A stretch of DNA of 9,866 bases from Ignavibacteriaceae bacterium (lineage in GTDB: Bacteria; Bacteroidota; Ignavibacteria; Ignavibacteriales; Ignavibacteriaceae). Location: the NCBI GenBank assembly GCA_022865965.1, contig JALHTS010000171.1:1-9866 (forward strand). Reading direction: 5' to 3'. Shown here one piece after another: positions 1 through 6,822 of this stretch (positions are counted from its first letter, which is position 1; every line of letters starts with the position of its first letter). A model generated the notes under the pieces. That model was not told the origin of the DNA. It saw only the letters and a list, made by a program, of their open reading frames with translations, and made no database searches. The translations under genes and the position numbers were made by a program.

Positions 1-287
1 ATTTCTTTGATTGCATCAAACAACATATTTGTAACCGCATCACCATTACGAAGATGATGATGAGTTGAAATTGTCATGCCATTTTTCAGTCCGGCTTTTT
101 TTAAGGCCGTCTTTAAATCTTTTACAACTTTATTACCATCTGTGGGATAATCAATACAAGTCCTGACTATAGGTTTGGCTTTAAATCCATTCGGTTTGTG
201 TTTATCAACTCCCTTAAATGGAACTTGTGATTGTTCATTTATTTCTGTTGGGACTAATCTTCCTGCTGCGTTTTTTACTAATTTCAT
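1..287 (-). CDS. citF: Citrate lyase alpha subunit (CitF), N-terminal part, runs off window
   Basis: Only the first 95 codons are inside the window. CitF is the citrate:acetyl-ACP transferase subunit of the citrate lyase complex: it moves citrate onto the prosthetic group of the acyl carrier subunit before CitE cleaves it. The start reads MKLVKNAAGRLVP. Residues around 60-95 (LKTALKKAGLKNGMTIS, then HHHLRNGDAVTNM) match the conserved CitF segment that in E. coli reads GLQDGMTVSFHHAFRGGD. The ATG at 285-287 is preceded by a GAGGAAT Shine-Dalgarno (292-298) at good spacing. It lies directly downstream of the CitD-CitE fusion gene, as expected for a citrate lyase operon, with a hairpin repeat between them. 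A citramalate lyase alpha subunit is a homologous alternative. Confidence 0.88.
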   Translation of the reverse strand, partial: MKLVKNAAGRLVPTEINEQSQVPFKGVDKHKPNGFKAKPIVRTCIDYPTDGNKVVKDLKTALKKAGLKNGMTISTHHHLRNGDAVTNMLFDAIKE

Positions 288-291
288 TTTG

Positions 292-298
292 ATTCCTC
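292..298 (-). promoter_or_regulatory. Ribosome binding site of citF
   Basis: GAGGAAT on the minus strand, ending four bases before the ATG at 285-287. It fixes the start of the partial citF gene. Confidence 0.7.
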
Positions 299-309
299 AA
301 TATTTAATA

Positions 310-393
310 AATGGTACACTGATTATTAAGATGATTAAGATTATTTACGATCTTAAAAAATCATAAACAATCAGTTTGATCAGTGTACTATTG
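310..393. repeat. Intercistronic inverted-repeat element E1 (citDE-citF gap)
   Basis: The outer arms AATGGTACACTGAT (310-323) and ATCAGTGTACTATT (379-392) are inverted repeats with one mismatch. Inner sequence adds further imperfect pairing (AAGAT with ATCTT). The stop codon of citDE (388-390, TAG) is part of the arm itself, and the other arm ends shortly before the citF ribosome-binding site. Its ends match those of the element at 8936-9009, so the two belong to one family. There is no T-run after the hairpin, so it is not a standard terminator. It may act as an mRNA processing or stability hairpin, which is an inference. Confidence 0.75.
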
Positions 394-1659
394 CTCTTTT
401 CTCCAATTCTCTGATATAATTTTATTCATAATCGCCAAGTCAATTGTTCGTAATGCACGTTTAACAACAGGCGGATCAATCATTTTACTGCCGAGTGACA
501 CAACACCAAGTCCTTTTTTCTCTGCTTCTCCAAATGCAAGAACAATTTTTTTAGCTTTTTCAATTTCTTCAGATGTTGGGGCAAATGCTTCATGCACAAC
601 TTTTATCTGCCGCGGATGAATACAACCTTTACCTTCAAAGCCAAGCGACTTTGCCTCTATAACACTTTGTCGTAATGCATCCATATCAGCAATATCAGAA
701 AAAACAGTATCTATAGCTTGAATACCTGCCGCCTTTGCAGCATTAACAAGCATCTGTCGTGCAAAAATACTTTCCCGTCCTTCGTTAGTGCGTTGAGTTC
801 CGATATCTGCAGTGTAATCTTCCAATCCGACTGCAAGAGCACAAATATTTTTTGATGCGGAAGCAATCTCAAAAGCTTTAATTACACCGAGAGCACTTTC
901 AATTATTGGCATGAAATAAATTTCTCCGCCATTGGCGGATTGGATTTTATGTAACTTTTTAAGTTTTTCTACTTCCTTTTCAAGCAAATGAATTTGTTCT
1001 GCTGATTCACACTTTGGAATTAGAATTACATTAACATTATGCGGAATAATAAACTTTAAATCTTCTAAACCTTTTGGAAGCTGATTTATACGAACCATTC
1101 TTTCGGCACCATAAAAATCAACAGACCGCAGAGCATTACGAACTAGTAATTGTGCTGCATCTTTTTCTGTAAGGGCTACACTGTCTTCTAAATCCAGAAT
1201 TATTCCATCAGGAGAGTGAAGTCCCGCATTTACAAAAAACTTTGGTTCATTACCTGGAAGATAAAGTCTGCTTCTTCTTAATTTATCTCTTGAAGTTAAG
1301 TATTTATTTTTTTGATTAAGTGGTAGCAAATATTCTTTTTCTAAATCAGGGAAAATTCGTTTTACAGCGAGTTCAAATCGTGCAGCAATTACAAAAGGCA
1401 GGGCGCCATGGTCCTCAAGCAGAATCTTCGCATCCTTCAGTCCAAAGAATTTGCACATATCGAGAACCATTTCTTTGATTGATTCTCCATACATTGACTG
1501 AACTTTACTTTTTATGTTAAGCTTAATTCCACTCGTCGAGTCCGGCAGACTCGCCGGAGTCTGGCGACCTGAATTTTTCAGTTCAATTTCAAAGTAACAA
1601 TCTGAGCGAATTGACTCGCCTCGTTTGCCTGCGGAACTTTTTTTTATATTTTGTTTCAT
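388..1659 (-). CDS. Citrate lyase acyl carrier protein-beta subunit fusion (CitD-CitE)
   Basis: A 423-residue fusion of two citrate lyase subunits. Residues about 8-103 resemble CitD, the gamma acyl-carrier subunit: an AG-x3-ES-x2-SD prosthetic-group region, then KLNIKSKVQSMYGESI and LLEDHGALPFVIAARFELAV. Residues about 127-420 are CitE, the citryl-ACP oxaloacetate lyase, a TIM-barrel HpcH/HpaI-type aldolase. They show RRSRLYLPGN (129-137), LDLEDSVAL (155-163), MVRIN (188-192), the acidic PIIES and GLEDY motifs (251-282) and IHPRQ (347-351). In E. coli these are separate proteins of about 98 and 302 residues, so the extra length here is linker plus a translated palindrome at residues 32-43. 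Ser16 or Ser19 is the candidate attachment site for the phosphoribosyl-dephospho-CoA arm; the local alignment does not decide which. The ribosome-binding site is weak. CitF follows downstream, supporting a complete alpha/beta/gamma lyase. A citramalate-type lyase is also possible. Confidence 0.9.
   Translation of the reverse strand: MKQNIKKSSAGKRGESIRSDCYFEIELKNSGRQTPASLPDSTSGIKLNIKSKVQSMYGESIKEMVLDMCKFFGLKDAKILLEDHGALPFVIAARFELAVKRIFPDLEKEYLLPLNQKNKYLTSRDKLRRSRLYLPGNEPKFFVNAGLHSPDGIILDLEDSVALTEKDAAQLLVRNALRSVDFYGAERMVRINQLPKGLEDLKFIIPHNVNVILIPKCESAEQIHLLEKEVEKLKKLHKIQSANGGEIYFMPIIESALGVIKAFEIASASKNICALAVGLEDYTADIGTQRTNEGRESIFARQMLVNAAKAAGIQAIDTVFSDIADMDALRQSVIEAKSLGFEGKGCIHPRQIKVVHEAFAPTSEEIEKAKKIVLAFGEAEKKGLGVVSLGSKMIDPPVVKRALRTIDLAIMNKIISENWRKEQ
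1531..1568. repeat. GC-rich palindrome translated in frame inside citDE
   Basis: A GC-rich block in an AT-rich gene. CAGACTC (1546-1552), loop GCCG and GAGTCTG (1557-1563) form a perfect 7-bp stem. TCCGGC (1541-1546) with GCCGGA (1553-1558) gives an alternative stem, and GTCG (1535-1538) with CGAC (1565-1568) an outer one. It encodes RQTPASLPDSTS (residues 32-43) in a loop of the CitD domain that ordinary CitD proteins lack. It looks like a palindromic element inserted without breaking the frame. Confidence 0.7.
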
Positions 1660-1704
1660 ATAAAGCTCGTCTATTTCATTCTAAATAATTTATTTCAATA
1701 GTAA

Positions 1705-1736
1705 TATTGCTGTATTGCTTGATTGTTTCATTGTTG
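1705..1736 (+). repeat. Octamer array A: four units, 3' side of the four-helix-bundle gene
   Basis: Four consecutive 8-base units in exact phase: TATTGCTG, TATTGCTT, GATTGTTT, CATTGTTG. The array ends at the base before the stop codon triplet of the four-helix-bundle gene (1737-1739). It is the inverted partner of array B at 2122-2153 on the other side of the same gene, and shares its unit (consensus NATTGYTN) with arrays C and D. Confidence 0.8.
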
Positions 1737-2114
1737 TCATTCAGATAATTTAGAATTAGTAAATTTAATGAGTTGATGTATAAGTTTTGGAAGTTTTTGC
1801 AATTCAGAAAAAATGTAACTGTATTCTTTTTTACTTAATAAGTTTCTCTTAAATGCTTTCTCATTCCAATCTAAAGACTCATACATCGAACCAAAACTAA
1901 TTCGAAAAAACCTAACTTTATCTTTCTTTGAGTATCGCCCAAATCCTTCAGCGATATTTGCAGATATTGAATCGACTGACCTTACAAATTGTTTTCCAAT
2001 TGTATCAGAATTAAATCTAGTCCATTTGATAACTAAATCCCAAACATAATTGCTCAAATTGAAAGCAATTTTGTAAGCATCAATGTCGTTTAGTTTTAAG
2101 TATTTCTTATCCAT
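1737..2114 (-). CDS. Four-helix-bundle protein (S23/23S rRNA intervening-sequence protein family)
   Basis: A 125-residue, mostly helical protein. The hallmark of the S23/TIGR02436 four-helix-bundle family is clear in the middle: IGKQFVRSVDSISANIAEGFGRYSKK continuing into FFRISFGSMYESLDW (about residues 39-84). Family members are found inside 23S rRNA intervening sequences of Leptospira and relatives, as stand-alone genes in many Bacteroidota-like genomes, and as the related Avd protein of diversity-generating retroelements. Their molecular role is largely unknown, although Avd binds nucleic acid. Here it is not in an rRNA gene and no reverse transcriptase is nearby. It starts at ATG 2112-2114 with only a weak AGAAAA upstream. 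Its stop codon directly abuts octamer array A, and array B lies just upstream, overlapping the end of prpD. It interrupts the metabolic gene series and is probably an acquired gene. Confidence 0.88.
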   Translation of the reverse strand: MDKKYLKLNDIDAYKIAFNLSNYVWDLVIKWTRFNSDTIGKQFVRSVDSISANIAEGFGRYSKKDKVRFFRISFGSMYESLDWNEKAFKRNLLSKKEYSYIFSELQKLPKLIHQLIKFTNSKLSE

Positions 2115-2121
2115 GTTTTTC

Positions 2122-2153
2122 TAACAATGAATCAATGCAACAATCAAACATTA
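2122..2153 (-). repeat. Octamer array B: four units, 5' side of the four-helix-bundle gene
   Basis: On the minus strand, four in-phase octamers: TAATGTTT, GATTGTTG, CATTGATT, CATTGTTA. The first unit supplies the last codons of prpD (Asn-Val), and the prpD stop codon TGA (2144-2146) spans the junction of the first and second units. The array can pair with array A across the four-helix-bundle gene in the transcript. Confidence 0.78.
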
Positions 2154-3577
2154 AGTTTCTTCACAAACTCTCTTGCTGTCATAAGTTCTGCGCTAAAGAT
2201 TGCATCTTTTATTTCTTTCCTTCTGCCGGCAACAAATAGTTGAGATGATAAAGCTTCAAATTTATTATCAAGATCCTCCATTGTCATAGGTTCGCGTGGA
2301 TCACCTTTCGGATATTCAAGATATTCCGAAAATTCTCTTCCGTCTATTGTTTTAACAACAGCTTTACTCGGCTGTTTTGCAGGAAACATCTTTTCAAACT
2401 CTATTGATGGTTCACCTTTAATCTTATCAATTACTTCCCATATTCTTGGATCTTTAAGTTTTTCATCAGAGAACGATTGAGTTGTAATTTTATGATCGAC
2501 TAAAGCAGCAGCAATACAATATGGTAAAGAGTGATCTGCTGTTTCTCTTGATTCCGGACGATACTTGTGCGGATCAAAAAGAATATCATATGCTTGAGCT
2601 AAAGTTGTTAATGTAACAGATTCAATCTGATCATAACTAATATTATTTTTTGTTACGGCTTTTAATGTTGCTGAAATATGAGTGTGAGTTAGTGCTTCCG
2701 TTGGAAATGCTTTCATACTGCATTCAAGAATTTTATATGATTCACCAAGTCCGCCAACCAGTTTATCAATATTCCATTTCCATTCTGAGATACCATCTCT
2801 TCCCTTCATGCTTACAGCTTCAACGTTTTGCGCTTTAACATTATAACCAAGAAAGCAATCCATAAAACCTTCTTTACCTTCGAATACTGCTTCAGTTCCG
2901 GTGAATCCGCGTTTTGCCATAAGTGCTGCAAATACGCCTGCTTGTGTTGCCATCGGATCAACAGTGTTTTTCATCATTGTTAATTTTCCAGCAGTAGGAC
3001 AACCAATTGTATGATTATGACTTCCGCTGATTCCAATTGCATTCACCATTTGATCAACTGTTAATCCTAAAATTTTTCCTGCAACAATGGGAGAAACAAA
3101 TTGCGTTAAGGTTGCATGATGCCATTTACGTTCGCGAATTCCTGGAACAGCAAACTCGCAGAGCCTTTGTTCAAATTCATAAGCAAGAACAATTGCAGTG
3201 ATAACGTCTTCCATCGATGCACCAACCATTTCAGCAGTTGATAGTGCGGCTGGAATTAAATCTGAAGGATGAGATGGATCTTCTTTCCAATAAATATCGT
3301 TAAAGTCTAATGCACGAATCATAAGTGAGTTGACAAGAGATGCATTAACAGCAGGAATTTTATCTCCAAATCCAATTACCGTTGCTTCTTCCGTTCCGCC
3401 CATATCCTGATAAATGTTGCGGATTATTCTAACATCTTTGGTATGATATCCTCCGAAAGCACAACCCATAGAATCGTAAAGATATCTTTTTACTTCGTGG
3501 ATAACTTCTTTTGGTAAATCTTTGTACTGCAGATTAACTGCATATTCTGAAATATGTCTTGAGATTGATTTTTGCAT
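2144..3577 (-). CDS. MmgE/PrpD family dehydratase (2-methylcitrate dehydratase-like)
   Basis: A 477-residue protein of the MmgE/PrpD family, which contains 2-methylcitrate dehydratase (PrpD) and cis-aconitate decarboxylase. Seen motifs are ALDFNDIYW (89-97), HPSD (103-106), KWHHAT (151-156), a Lys in MMKNTVDPMA (201-210) and, at the start of the second domain, ECSMKAFPTEALTHTH (285-300). These fit the active-site segments of the family. The length is normal. I chose ATG 3575-3577 over an in-frame TTG six bases upstream because AGGAAAA then sits six bases before the ATG. It lies between a LYS4-like hydratase gene and citrate lyase genes, so a role in dehydrating a citrate-type tricarboxylate is likely. 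Decarboxylation of cis-aconitate cannot be ruled out. The last codons and stop fall inside octamer array B, so the native C-terminus may have been altered by that repeat. Confidence 0.88.
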   Translation of the reverse strand: MQKSISRHISEYAVNLQYKDLPKEVIHEVKRYLYDSMGCAFGGYHTKDVRIIRNIYQDMGGTEEATVIGFGDKIPAVNASLVNSLMIRALDFNDIYWKEDPSHPSDLIPAALSTAEMVGASMEDVITAIVLAYEFEQRLCEFAVPGIRERKWHHATLTQFVSPIVAGKILGLTVDQMVNAIGISGSHNHTIGCPTAGKLTMMKNTVDPMATQAGVFAALMAKRGFTGTEAVFEGKEGFMDCFLGYNVKAQNVEAVSMKGRDGISEWKWNIDKLVGGLGESYKILECSMKAFPTEALTHTHISATLKAVTKNNISYDQIESVTLTTLAQAYDILFDPHKYRPESRETADHSLPYCIAAALVDHKITTQSFSDEKLKDPRIWEVIDKIKGEPSIEFEKMFPAKQPSKAVVKTIDGREFSEYLEYPKGDPREPMTMEDLDNKFEALSSQLFVAGRRKEIKDAIFSAELMTAREFVKKLNV

Positions 3578-3583
3578 AGTCAA

Positions 3584-3590
3584 TTTTCCT
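3584..3590 (-). promoter_or_regulatory. Ribosome binding site of the prpD-like gene
   Basis: AGGAAAA on the minus strand, six bases before ATG 3575-3577. It decides the start, since an upstream in-frame TTG would leave no spacing. Confidence 0.7.
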
Positions 3591-3609
3591 GTTTAACTGT
3601 TATAAAACA

Positions 3610-3649
3610 AATTGTTTAATTGTTCTATTGTTTTATTGCTTTATTGTTC
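3610..3649 (+). repeat. Octamer array C: five units, 3' side of the restriction-modification gene
   Basis: Five in-phase octamers: AATTGTTT, AATTGTTC, TATTGTTT, TATTGCTT, TATTGTTC. It is the same unit as arrays A, B and D, and is oriented inward toward the restriction-modification gene. Array D faces it from the far side. Confidence 0.82.
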
Positions 3650-3712
3650 AAGTAATTAATTATTCTCACTAAAATTAATCAATTTTAAAACCAACTTTTT
3701 ATCGTTTTGGAC

Positions 3713-3761
3713 ATCACAATTGGTGATCTCCATTTTTTGCTTGTATCACATTTTGTGATAC
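3713..3761. promoter_or_regulatory. Paired ATCAC-N5-GTGAT dyads upstream of prpD
   Basis: Two sites share the half-sites ATCAC and GTGAT with a 5-base spacer: 3713-3727 (spacer AATTG) and 3745-3759 (spacer ATTTT). The second extends to an 8-bp perfect stem, GTATCACA-TTT-TGTGATAC (3743-3761). Their centres are 32 bp apart, about three helical turns, so both would face the same side of DNA. This fits a pair of operators for a dimeric regulator of prpD. Two small RNA hairpins are the simpler alternative. Confidence 0.4.
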
Positions 3762-3804
3762 CATCTGTCGGGGTTAATGATTTTGTTTTCATTGTAAATT
3801 TTTT

Positions 3805-3860
3805 TTAACTGCAAATCCTGATATTGTTCCTGAGATTGATTTTTGAATAAAAAATTTTCC
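3805..3860 (-). pseudogene. Degenerate duplicate of the prpD ribosome-binding site and first codons
   Basis: An ungapped match of 45 of 56 bases to 3534-3589, the true start region of prpD, displaced by 271 bases. The copy keeps GGAAAATT of the ribosome-binding site and 15 consecutive identical bases over the first codons. It would read IQKSISGTISGFAV against the real MQKSISRHISEYAV, but has ATT in place of ATG and soon meets a stop. It is a remnant of a duplication at the prpD 5' end, caused by tandem duplication, by insertion of the intervening ~270 bases, or by loss of an older paralogue. Confidence 0.65.
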
Positions 3861-3895
3861 GAAATATTTTTCAACTAGGAATTATTATTCGATAT

Positions 3896-6784
3896 TTATT
3901 TATTTTTTTCTGTTAGTTCCTGTAAAACTATATCATATAATCTGGGTAAATACTCATTTATTTCTGTTCTATTGAAACCTATTGCTTTTAAAATTGCTTT
4001 GTCTAACTCAACTCTGCCTTCAAATCTATTTTTAATTTGATCCATAAATGACGGAAATTTTAGTTTTTTTAATTTTTCAAAAAGTTTGATTAAATCTTGT
4101 TTTTCTTTCTTACTTAAATTCTTGTAATCAATTATTTTAAATTCAAGAAGATCAGTTTCACGAACAGTACTATATTCACCCGTAGTTGCCTCACGATTTG
4201 TCAATATTTGAACTATATTAAAAATACTATTGAAGTATAGACATAATATTTTTGAATCTGTTTTGCTCACATCTGGAATAATTTTAAAAACATCTGCTGA
4301 GATAATTTTATCATCTGAAAAGAAAGCAATGAAAGAAGTATTTGGTGAATTCAGTCTAAATCTACGTGCTATAAATAGATGAACAAATTTGTCTTTTGAT
4401 CGTTTTTCTACTTCAGCCCAATTATATATGATTCTGTTATCAACTTTTGAATGTCTTAAAATCTCTTTTAAGTCAGGAAAGATTTTGGAAATAAAGTAAT
4501 CATGTTCGTGTTGAATATTAAAACTCTTCACACCAGTAATTGTGCGTAAACCTTTTTTTGTATTCTTTAATGGAACACTAAAAGTTAAAGATGATTTTTT
4601 AATTCTGATAAATAATTTCTCATCTGAAATTTGGGATAAAATCATATATGCGCGTTCAGCCCTACTTTTTTCACCCATTGGATTGGTAATAAATGTAGCT
4701 TCGATTAAACCTCTAAAACCAGCAGAATTGTAACAATCAAATACAAAATTATTTGGAAAGTCAATTAATTTTTTGGAAGAGAATTTCGAAAAAAATAACT
4801 TGATCGTACTATAATTATTGTATGAATTAGCCCAAAGTAAGTGCATTAGATTAGACATATTTTCTTCTAACTCTAATCTAGAAATAGTGTGAATGTCTAA
4901 CTCATTTCCGAAATAAGAATCTTCATCCCTAATTTTCTTGGAAAATTTTTCAATAATTCCATTACCATTTTGTTTGATTGTTTCTTTGAGAAATACAATT
5001 TTTGTTTTATCCAATTTTGTTGGTTTTTGTTTTTTAGTAATCAGTAAAATGTCTTTAAATACAGCACCTTCACTGAAAGCCATATCACCAACAGGTTTGA
5101 TAATATATTTAATAGTATGATTAGAAATTATATAATCTCTAATTTTTTCTGTTGCTTTTCCTCTAGCAAAATTAATTGGTATAACAGCACCAAGTATTCC
5201 GTTTTCTTTTAGTAGCATATCACCAAGCACTAAGAAATAGCCCCAAAGGTTTACAAGGTTTCCGCTGTGAATATTAATTCTATTATTTGCTTTAAGCTTA
5301 TCCTGCATATATTTCGGCATTTTTTCTCTATCAGAAAAAGGTGGATTCATAATGCAAACATCATTTAAATGTAACTTAAATCCTTCTCCTTTGCCTTCAG
5401 GAGATAAAGCACCTTTTTTTATTTTCTTTTGCTCAAATACTTGAACTTTGAACAAATCCTCTTGAATAGTTTCACTTAAAGCTTGTATATCAATTTCACC
5501 ATTAAATGTTGAACTGGATAATGGACTTGCCAAATCGAGTGAGTCTCGTGTAGCAATTCTAACTTCATTTGTTGTTTGCTCGATATTCTGCATTGTTAAG
5601 TTTATTGTAGAAATATGAGCTGCAAAAGGCATCAGATCTATTCCGGTTATATCTTTTTCAATAAACTGTTTGTGCATTTTACTTAGCTTGTTAAAACCGT
5701 GTAGCTGTTTGTACAGATTTTGTTTTTGTTTGTATGAGGCGACTAAAAGAGTTCCGCTTCCACATGCAGGATCAATCACGGTATCATCATAAGAGCTAAT
5801 GCAAAGTTCTGCTAATAAATCAGCAGCATTAGGATGAGTATAAAATGCTGCCAAAACCTTTCTTACTTCAAATGGAATCAAATCATGGAAAAATCTTCCA
5901 GCTAAATCATGTGTTATGTGTTCAGCACGAAGCGACTTAATTGCAAGAATAATATCGTTAACAGTTTTAAGAATATCCGGATAATTTGGAATGTGACCGA
6001 GTATGTTGACTTTATAAATAGCTTTGTAATCAATCTCGGTAATAGCATCAAAATACTTTTGTATTTCAGATGGTTCAGACACCTCTTCCAAAGGAGGAAG
6101 TTGATTTGTTTTATTTTTTTTTGTGAATATGTGATAAAAAAGAATTTGATTGAATAGAAGGAACGAAGAAAGATTCATTACTTGTGTTTGGGCAGTCTTT
6201 AGATCTTTTATTTCACCAATTGAAGAAAACAGATCCAACTTATTAACTACTTCATCAATCAGTTGTTCATTAACAATATTGAAAACAACTTGAGAAAGAT
6301 TTCTCACGTATTCATTTATCAGGTTTACAACTGTATTAAAATCAATACTAATTTCTTTACGGTCTAACTTTTCTTTTAACTTTGCAAATATAGAAATTGA
6401 TGTCGTTTCTAAACTTTCAGTCCAGAACTCTGAAAGGATCAAGGCTTTTATTTTATAATTAAGAATTGAGTCATTGAAGAAATCTTCAAATAGAGAAGTT
6501 TGATTTTTAATCGATTCGGGGAAAATTAAAACAATAATATTGTTGGTATTTAATTTTTGTGCATACTTAAATGCTTGAGCAGTAGCGCTGGCACTAACGC
6601 TTTCATTTCCAATCTTAACTTCAATTACAAAATTTATTTTCTTATATCTAAAAAGTATATCAGGCCGACTACCACTGGTAGTTTTAGTTTCACCTATAGC
6701 TTTTATACCAATACTTCTTAAGTGCTCAACCAGTATTGGATAAAGAGTTGTTTCTTGAATTTGAGTTATTTCAGTTAAGCTCAT
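3896..6784 (-). CDS. Single-polypeptide restriction-modification protein (PD-(D/E)XK nuclease + N6-adenine methylase)
   Basis: A 962-residue protein. Residues 35-60 hold a PD-(D/E)XK nuclease signature: Pro41-Asp42, then Glu55-Val-Lys57 in INFVIEVKIGNES. Residues about 130-300 are helical. The methylase core follows: FYTHPNAADLLAELC (314-328), SAM motif I DPACGSGTLL (338-347) and catalytic motif IV NPPF (480-483), the form typical of N6-adenine methylases of the HsdM/type IIG kind. Residues about 640-900 would be the target-recognition region, ending in a helical tail. This fits a type IIG-like enzyme that both cuts and methylates, or a related phage-defence methylase. Residues 460-468 (LSPEGKGEG) come from a translated palindrome just before motif IV. 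There is no clear ribosome-binding site before ATG 6782-6784. It interrupts the metabolic series between octamer arrays C and D, which suggests horizontal acquisition. Confidence 0.85.
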   Translation of the reverse strand: MSLTEITQIQETTLYPILVEHLRSIGIKAIGETKTTSGSRPDILFRYKKINFVIEVKIGNESVSASATAQAFKYAQKLNTNNIIVLIFPESIKNQTSLFEDFFNDSILNYKIKALILSEFWTESLETTSISIFAKLKEKLDRKEISIDFNTVVNLINEYVRNLSQVVFNIVNEQLIDEVVNKLDLFSSIGEIKDLKTAQTQVMNLSSFLLFNQILFYHIFTKKNKTNQLPPLEEVSEPSEIQKYFDAITEIDYKAIYKVNILGHIPNYPDILKTVNDIILAIKSLRAEHITHDLAGRFFHDLIPFEVRKVLAAFYTHPNAADLLAELCISSYDDTVIDPACGSGTLLVASYKQKQNLYKQLHGFNKLSKMHKQFIEKDITGIDLMPFAAHISTINLTMQNIEQTTNEVRIATRDSLDLASPLSSSTFNGEIDIQALSETIQEDLFKVQVFEQKKIKKGALSPEGKGEGFKLHLNDVCIMNPPFSDREKMPKYMQDKLKANNRINIHSGNLVNLWGYFLVLGDMLLKENGILGAVIPINFARGKATEKIRDYIISNHTIKYIIKPVGDMAFSEGAVFKDILLITKKQKPTKLDKTKIVFLKETIKQNGNGIIEKFSKKIRDEDSYFGNELDIHTISRLELEENMSNLMHLLWANSYNNYSTIKLFFSKFSSKKLIDFPNNFVFDCYNSAGFRGLIEATFITNPMGEKSRAERAYMILSQISDEKLFIRIKKSSLTFSVPLKNTKKGLRTITGVKSFNIQHEHDYFISKIFPDLKEILRHSKVDNRIIYNWAEVEKRSKDKFVHLFIARRFRLNSPNTSFIAFFSDDKIISADVFKIIPDVSKTDSKILCLYFNSIFNIVQILTNREATTGEYSTVRETDLLEFKIIDYKNLSKKEKQDLIKLFEKLKKLKFPSFMDQIKNRFEGRVELDKAILKAIGFNRTEINEYLPRLYDIVLQELTEKNK
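5381..5407. repeat. Palindrome translated in frame inside the methylase gene
   Basis: TCTCCT (5385-5390) and AGGAGA (5399-5404) form a 6-bp perfect stem with an 8-base loop. It encodes LSPEGKGEG (residues 460-468), a Gly/Pro-rich loop just before methylase motif IV. I recognise peptides of this type as the translation of a dispersed CTCTCC...GGAGAG palindrome in several bacterial groups. It is more degenerate than the other two palindromes in this window. Confidence 0.5.
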
Positions 6785-6822
6785 TTAAGAAAAATAGATT
6801 AATAAAAAATGGTTGTATAAAA

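Larger units (their letters stand above)
1705..2153. mobile_element. Putative octamer-bounded cassette carrying the four-helix-bundle gene
   Basis: The four-helix-bundle gene is enclosed by two four-unit octamer arrays in inverted orientation, both reading inward. The unit sits between prpD and citDE, two genes expected to be adjacent in a metabolic operon. No transposase is present, so any movement would need a function supplied elsewhere. Arrays and orientation are seen directly; mobility is inferred. Confidence 0.35.
3578..3895. other. 318-base gap between the restriction-modification gene and prpD
   Basis: No convincing gene is present; reading frames on both strands are short and broken. 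In transcription order the gap holds a degenerate copy of the prpD 5' end (3860-3805), two ATCAC-N5-GTGAT dyads (3743-3761 and 3713-3727), octamer array C (3649-3610) and the prpD ribosome-binding site. The remaining bases are AT-rich with no further pattern I can name. Confidence 0.7.

Noticed and set aside
175..366. Plus-strand 63-codon frame over the citF start region
   Set aside because: It lies opposite a clear citF start with a good ribosome-binding site and runs into hairpin element E1; the peptide has no recognisable features.
1737..2114. Four-helix-bundle gene as part of a 23S rRNA intervening sequence or a diversity-generating retroelement
   Set aside because: No rRNA sequence, reverse transcriptase or template/variable repeat is present in the window.
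1705..3649. Tandem octamers considered as CRISPR repeats
   Set aside because: Units are 8 bases with no spacers, and no cas genes are present.
3591..3895. A hidden small gene between the restriction-modification gene and prpD
   Set aside because: All frames on both strands are interrupted by stops; the content is explained by the array, dyads and the prpD remnant.
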